Assembly: GCA_030653405.1 (NCBI GenBank)
Contig: JAURZO010000213.1
Location: 1-33,938, forward strand
Reading direction: 5' to 3'
Source: Zwartia sp.
GTDB lineage: Bacteria > Pseudomonadota > Gammaproteobacteria > Burkholderiales > Burkholderiaceae_B
Length of the DNA: 33,938 nucleotides
The notes beneath the pieces were generated by a model, which made no database searches, had not been told where the DNA came from, and saw only the letters and a program-made list of their open reading frames with translations. Below are positions 31,262 to 33,938 of this stretch, piece by piece. The translations under genes and the position numbers were made by a program. Numbering within the stretch: position 1 is the first letter of the stretch; each line of letters opens with the position of its first letter.

Positions 31262-31312
31262 CGTGGCAGTGTAGTCCGCCTGCCTACACCCCGTCACGAA
31301 ACAGCCCCCTCG

Positions 31313-31867
31313 ATGCACCAAAATCCTGCGCCTGATATCACTCCGTTTACGATCGCAGAGGCCGCCCAACGCAAGGCCGTCCAGGCCAGAAAGCGCAAAT
31401 TAAGAAAAAAGGCTGCCGCAACAGCGTCCACCGCCATGGCGCCCCCCAATTCGCAGCGCACCGCCTCACTCAAAAGCTTGCGCGCACCCATGCGCAGTGC
31501 ACGGCAACAACTTGGCGATCATTATGAAACCCGCGCCTGGGAGGTTCTGCAAGAAGCCGGCTGCAGCCTGCTCGCCCGGCAGCTCCGTTGCCCGCTCGGC
31601 GAGCTTGATCTGATTGTGCGGGAGGGACAAACACTCGTCTTTGTCGAAGTGCGTTACCGCAGCAGCAGCCGATTTGGGGATGCTGCGGCGAGCGTCACGC
31701 CTGCCAAGCAAGCACGCCTGTTAAGGGCAATCCACTGGTGGCTGCCCACCATCGTGCAGCGCGCGTTTGGAGGACAAATGCCGCCTTGCAGAATTGATCT
31801 GGCCGCATTTGACCCATCCGGCCTGACGTGGCACCGGGACGCAGTGCGTTTGGACCAAGATAAGTGA
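31313..31867 (+). CDS. yraN: YraN-family (UPF0102) endonuclease-like protein with basic N-terminal extension
   Basis: The core (about residues 63-184) is a YraN/UPF0102 domain with GDHYETRAWEVLQEAGCSLL, the PD-(D/E)XK-like GELDLIVREGQTLVFVEVRYR and a C-terminal RIDLAAFD strand. Glu, Asp and the EVR motif match the nuclease-fold active site, but no activity is established for most members. Typical members have about 115-130 residues; here about 60 extra residues rich in Lys, Arg and Ala (AVQARKRKLRKKAAATAS) precede the domain. ATG 31490 would give the short form, but it has no Shine-Dalgarno. The gene order rsmI, yraN, SIS protein, BON lipoprotein matches the E. coli yraL-yraP region except that lpoA is missing. 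Confidence 0.88.
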   Translation: MHQNPAPDITPFTIAEAAQRKAVQARKRKLRKKAAATASTAMAPPNSQRTASLKSLRAPMRSARQQLGDHYETRAWEVLQEAGCSLLARQLRCPLGELDLIVREGQTLVFVEVRYRSSSRFGDAAASVTPAKQARLLRAIHWWLPTIVQRAFGGQMPPCRIDLAAFDPSGLTWHRDAVRLDQDK

Positions 31868-31900
31868 GATAATGGAATTCTCTGAAATTTGATGATCGCC

Positions 31901-32494
31901 ATGGATCTTGCTCAACACCTGAACGCGCATTTCGAGGACAACATCGCTGCGACACAACGCAGCATGGAGACCCTGACTGAGCCACTTTTATCAGCCATTG
32001 ATTTGTGCTTTGGTAGCGTCACGAATAATGCAAAAATTCTGGCTTGCGGCAATGGCGGCTCAGCGGCCGATGCCCAGCATTTCATCGCTGAGCTTGTGGG
32101 TCGCTTCGAGCGAGAGCGCCTGCCCTTGGCCGGCATCGCACTCAATACCGACACCTCAATCATGACGGCTGTGGGGAATGATTACGGCTTCGATCAAGTT
32201 TTTGCTCGTCAGGTCAGCGCGCTCGGTCAGCCCGGTGACGTTCTAGTCGCCATCTCCACGAGCGGAAACTCGGCCAATGTCATCGCAGCGATCGAGGCCG
32301 CCCACGAACGCGAGATGCGCATCATCGCGTTGACGGGCAAAGGCGGTGGCCAGATCAATGCGCTGTTGCTCGAGAACGATATTCATCTTTGTGTCCCGCA
32401 CGATCGCACCATGCGCATCCAGGAAGTTCACATTTTGGTACTCCATCTGCTGTGCGATGGAATAGACACACTACTACTTGGAGATCCCGCATGA
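31901..32494 (+). CDS. gmhA: Phosphoheptose isomerase GmhA (SIS domain; sits at the diaA position)
   Basis: This 197-residue SIS protein has LACGNGGSAADAQHFIAELVGRF (about 47-69), AISTSGNSANVIAAIEAA and RIQEVHILVLHLLCDGID. GmhA converts sedoheptulose 7-phosphate to D-glycero-D-manno-heptose 7-phosphate for LPS. The position equivalent to the catalytic Glu65 of E. coli GmhA is Glu64 here, and the catalytic His is His177; E. coli DiaA, encoded at the same place between yraN and dolP, lacks the Glu. I therefore favour GmhA over the DnaA-binding DiaA, though a dual role is possible. The start is ATG 31901, or ATG 31889 four codons earlier; neither has a strong Shine-Dalgarno. It overlaps dolP by 4 bp. 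Confidence 0.85.
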   Translation: MDLAQHLNAHFEDNIAATQRSMETLTEPLLSAIDLCFGSVTNNAKILACGNGGSAADAQHFIAELVGRFERERLPLAGIALNTDTSIMTAVGNDYGFDQVFARQVSALGQPGDVLVAISTSGNSANVIAAIEAAHEREMRIIALTGKGGGQINALLLENDIHLCVPHDRTMRIQEVHILVLHLLCDGIDTLLLGDPA

Positions 32495-33240
32495 ATCTTA
32501 AGCGAAACATCGCGCGTCCATTAATCATCTGCGCCGCGCTGCTGGGCAGCGGTGCCACTTTGACTGCCTGCGTACCCTTGCTGATTGGAGGCGCTGCCGC
32601 GACAACAGGCATCGTTGCCGTTGACCGCAGAAGTGTCGGACAACAAATCGACGACAAATCAATCGAACTCAAAATCGGCGGTCAATTCCGCTCGGACTTC
32701 GGCGATGCGATCGCAGCGACCATCACGTCTTACGATGGCGTTGTTTTAATGACGGGCGACACCATCGGCACCGGAATCAAAGCGAAAGCCACAGAAATCG
32801 CACGCAAGGTCGAGCACGTCAAATCCGTATCGAATCAAATCAACGTCGTCAAAGAGCTGGCTTCGTTTGGCATTGTCAGTAATGACATCTGGATCACCTC
32901 CAAGGTCATGACGGCGTTGGCGACGGCTAAAGACGTTCCCTCGCGTACGATTGTCGTGACAACAGATCGTAGCGTGGTGTACCTGATGGGCCTGGTGACA
33001 CAACGCGAAGCAGATCTTGCCGCTTCGGCCGCCGCACAAGTCAGCGGTGTCAAACGGGTTGAAAAACTCTTTCAAATCGTGACGCCCGAAGAAGCGAAGC
33101 GACTCGATGACGCCGCACGTGCCGGCAATAACGCTCCCGCGGCTACTACACCCTTAGGCGAAGGATCGACCTCTGCCCCAAACAGCAACATGAATAACGA
33201 CACCCCACCCGCCGCTGTCCAAGCGATGCCGATCCAATGA
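32491..33240 (+). CDS. dolP: Dual BON-domain outer-membrane lipoprotein DolP-like (YraP)
   Basis: The 249-residue lipoprotein has a signal peptide with lipobox LTAC (Cys27). Two BON domains follow (about 52-120 and 125-195; DSKSIE-like ELKIGGQFRSDFGDAIAATI, VVLMTGDTIGT and WITSKVMTALATAKDVPSRT, VVYLMGLVTQREADLAA). E. coli DolP binds anionic phospholipid at the division site and supports outer-membrane integrity. The start is ATG 32491 with GGAG about 7 nt upstream, in an ATGA overlap with gmhA. A C-terminal Ala/Asn/Pro-rich tail of about 45 residues is longer than in E. coli. It overlaps the thioredoxin-like gene by 4 bp. Confidence 0.92.
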   Translation: MNLKRNIARPLIICAALLGSGATLTACVPLLIGGAAATTGIVAVDRRSVGQQIDDKSIELKIGGQFRSDFGDAIAATITSYDGVVLMTGDTIGTGIKAKATEIARKVEHVKSVSNQINVVKELASFGIVSNDIWITSKVMTALATAKDVPSRTIVVTTDRSVVYLMGLVTQREADLAASAAAQVSGVKRVEKLFQIVTPEEAKRLDDAARAGNNAPAATTPLGEGSTSAPNSNMNNDTPPAAVQAMPIQ

Positions 33241-33728
33241 AAAAGATCTTCGCTCTCATACTTCTGGCTGCAGTCGGCGGCTTGACAGCCTGGCTTGTCA
33301 ATACCCGCTCCACGCCTGCGCCGGAAGTCGTCTTTTCAACCTTGTCCGGCAAACAAATTGCACTCTCGGAACTTCGCGGCAAAGTTGTCTTGGTGAAATT
33401 CTGGGCAACGAGTTGCGTCAGCTGTGTCGCTCAAATGCCTGACAACATCGAGAACTACGACACCTATCACAACAAGGGCTTTGACATCATCGCGGTCGCC
33501 ATGCAGTACGACCCCGCTAATTACGTCATTAACTTTACCGAATCACGCAAACTTCCCTTTACTGTTGCGCTAGACACACAAGGTCAGGTCGCAAAAGCCT
33601 TTGGTGACGTAAAACTCACCCCCATGGCATTCCTGATTGATAAAAATGGCAATATCATCAAACGTTATTTGGGTTTGTATGACAAAGCCGAATTTCGAAA
33701 ATCGATTGAAAAAGCACTCGCTGGTTAA
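33237..33728 (+). CDS. Membrane-anchored TlpA/ResA-like thioredoxin
   Basis: The 163-residue protein has an N-terminal membrane anchor or signal peptide (about 4-20). A thioredoxin fold of the TlpA/ResA/AhpC-TSA type follows: VVFSTLSGKQIALSELRGKVVLVKFWAT, active-site Cys60-Val-Ser-Cys63, and the cis-Pro in KLTPMAFLIDKNG. It is expected to act as a periplasmic thiol-disulfide oxidoreductase, probably as a reductant. The CxxC dipeptide is Val-Ser and the residue before the first Cys is Ser rather than the common Trp, so redox properties may differ. It begins in the ATGA overlap with dolP and ends 89 bp before argB. The partner protein is unknown. Confidence 0.88.
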   Translation: MKKIFALILLAAVGGLTAWLVNTRSTPAPEVVFSTLSGKQIALSELRGKVVLVKFWATSCVSCVAQMPDNIENYDTYHNKGFDIIAVAMQYDPANYVINFTESRKLPFTVALDTQGQVAKAFGDVKLTPMAFLIDKNGNIIKRYLGLYDKAEFRKSIEKALAG

Positions 33729-33817
33729 GTCCAACCTGACGTGAACTCTTTTGACGATGGTTGTTTTATCTTGATGACCCCTTCTCAACGCTTGCCCACT
33801 TTTGTTTCTTGAGCCAA

Positions 33818-33938
33818 ATGACCAGCCCGACACACACCGCGTCCATGCCACCTGAAGTCGTTGCAAAAGTTCTTTCTGAAAGTCTGCCCTATATCAAACG
33901 CTTTCATGGCAAAACCATCGTCATCAAATACGGTGGAA
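33818..33938 (+). CDS. argB: N-acetylglutamate kinase ArgB, 5' end only
   Basis: From ATG 33818 the first 40 residues can be read to the window edge. VVAKVLSESLPYIKRFHGKT and IVIKYGGN-type sequence (here cut after KYGG) match the start of ArgB, whose Lys-Tyr-Gly-Gly loop binds ATP phosphates. The enzyme phosphorylates N-acetylglutamate in arginine biosynthesis. A second in-frame ATG at 33845 is possible, and the Shine-Dalgarno (TTGAG) is weak. The 89-bp gap before it holds no promoter or terminator that I could assign. Confidence 0.92.
   Translation, partial: MTSPTHTASMPPEVVAKVLSESLPYIKRFHGKTIVIKYGG

Noticed and set aside
31850..31873. Promoter for gmhA from TTGGAC and GATAAT
   Set aside because: The hexamers are good but only 12 bp apart, which is too short for sigma-70.
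1..33938. CRISPR arrays, tRNA or rRNA genes, insertion sequences, prophage
   Set aside because: No regularly spaced repeats, cloverleaf-like segments, transposase or integrase motifs were seen; all long frames resolve to core genes.

Overview
The window is ordinary chromosomal DNA of a Gram-negative betaproteobacterium. It is most likely Burkholderiales, and an Alcaligenaceae-like genome is my best guess. The inference rests on gene order and family type: ubiE–Tim44-like–ubiJ–ubiB, pxpB–pxpC–pxpA, a 1312-residue FAD/Fe-S oxidase with an extra N-terminal domain, kdsD–kdsC–lptC–lptA–lptB followed by hpf–ptsN–hprK–rapZ, and rsmI/yraN–gmhA–dolP. Base composition is moderately GC-rich and looks uniform. 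I see no insertion sequence, prophage, CRISPR array, tRNA or rRNA gene.

Layout. Bases 1-190 (minus) hold the 5' end of metH (B12-dependent methionine synthase). Bases 191-517 hold a cobalamin riboswitch that leads into btuB (TonB-dependent B12 receptor) and a BtuF-like periplasmic binding protein. Then come thiG and thiD (thiamine) and a Pcm-family methyltransferase. On the minus strand follow hldC (heptose activation), a diiron acyl-ACP-desaturase-like protein, ubiB, ubiJ, a Tim44-like membrane protein and ubiE. On the plus strand pxpB-pxpC-pxpA encode 5-oxoprolinase. The minus strand then holds the large D-2-hydroxyglutarate-dehydrogenase-like oxidase and a YqaA/DedA-type membrane protein. 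ilvA (plus) is followed by purT-apt (minus). The envelope cluster kdsD-kdsC-lptC-lptA-lptB leads into hpf, ptsN, hprK, rapZ and rlpA. rsmI lies on the minus strand, and yraN-gmhA-dolP-thioredoxin-like on the plus strand. The window ends inside the 5' end of argB.

Functional themes. B12 use (metH) sits back to back with riboswitch-controlled B12 uptake (btuB, btuF). Lipopolysaccharide building is well represented: Kdo precursors by KdsD/KdsC, heptose precursors by GmhA/HldC, and LPS transport by LptCAB. Ubiquinone assembly (UbiE, UbiJ, UbiB) forms a second block. PtsN, HprK and RapZ form the nitrogen-PTS/envelope-control block.

No wholly new system is evident; the genes are recognisable core genes. 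The points worth a second look are mostly regulatory or architectural: a GNRA hairpin and possible anti-Shine-Dalgarno pairing in the B12 leader; a terminator abutting a promoter between the Tim44-like gene and ubiJ; absence of rpoN between lptB and hpf; three tandem hairpins after hpf; a probably leaderless ptsN; a palindromic operator before the diiron gene; a 20-bp tail-to-tail overlap of rlpA and rsmI; and a GmhA-type active site in the gene that sits at the DiaA position.
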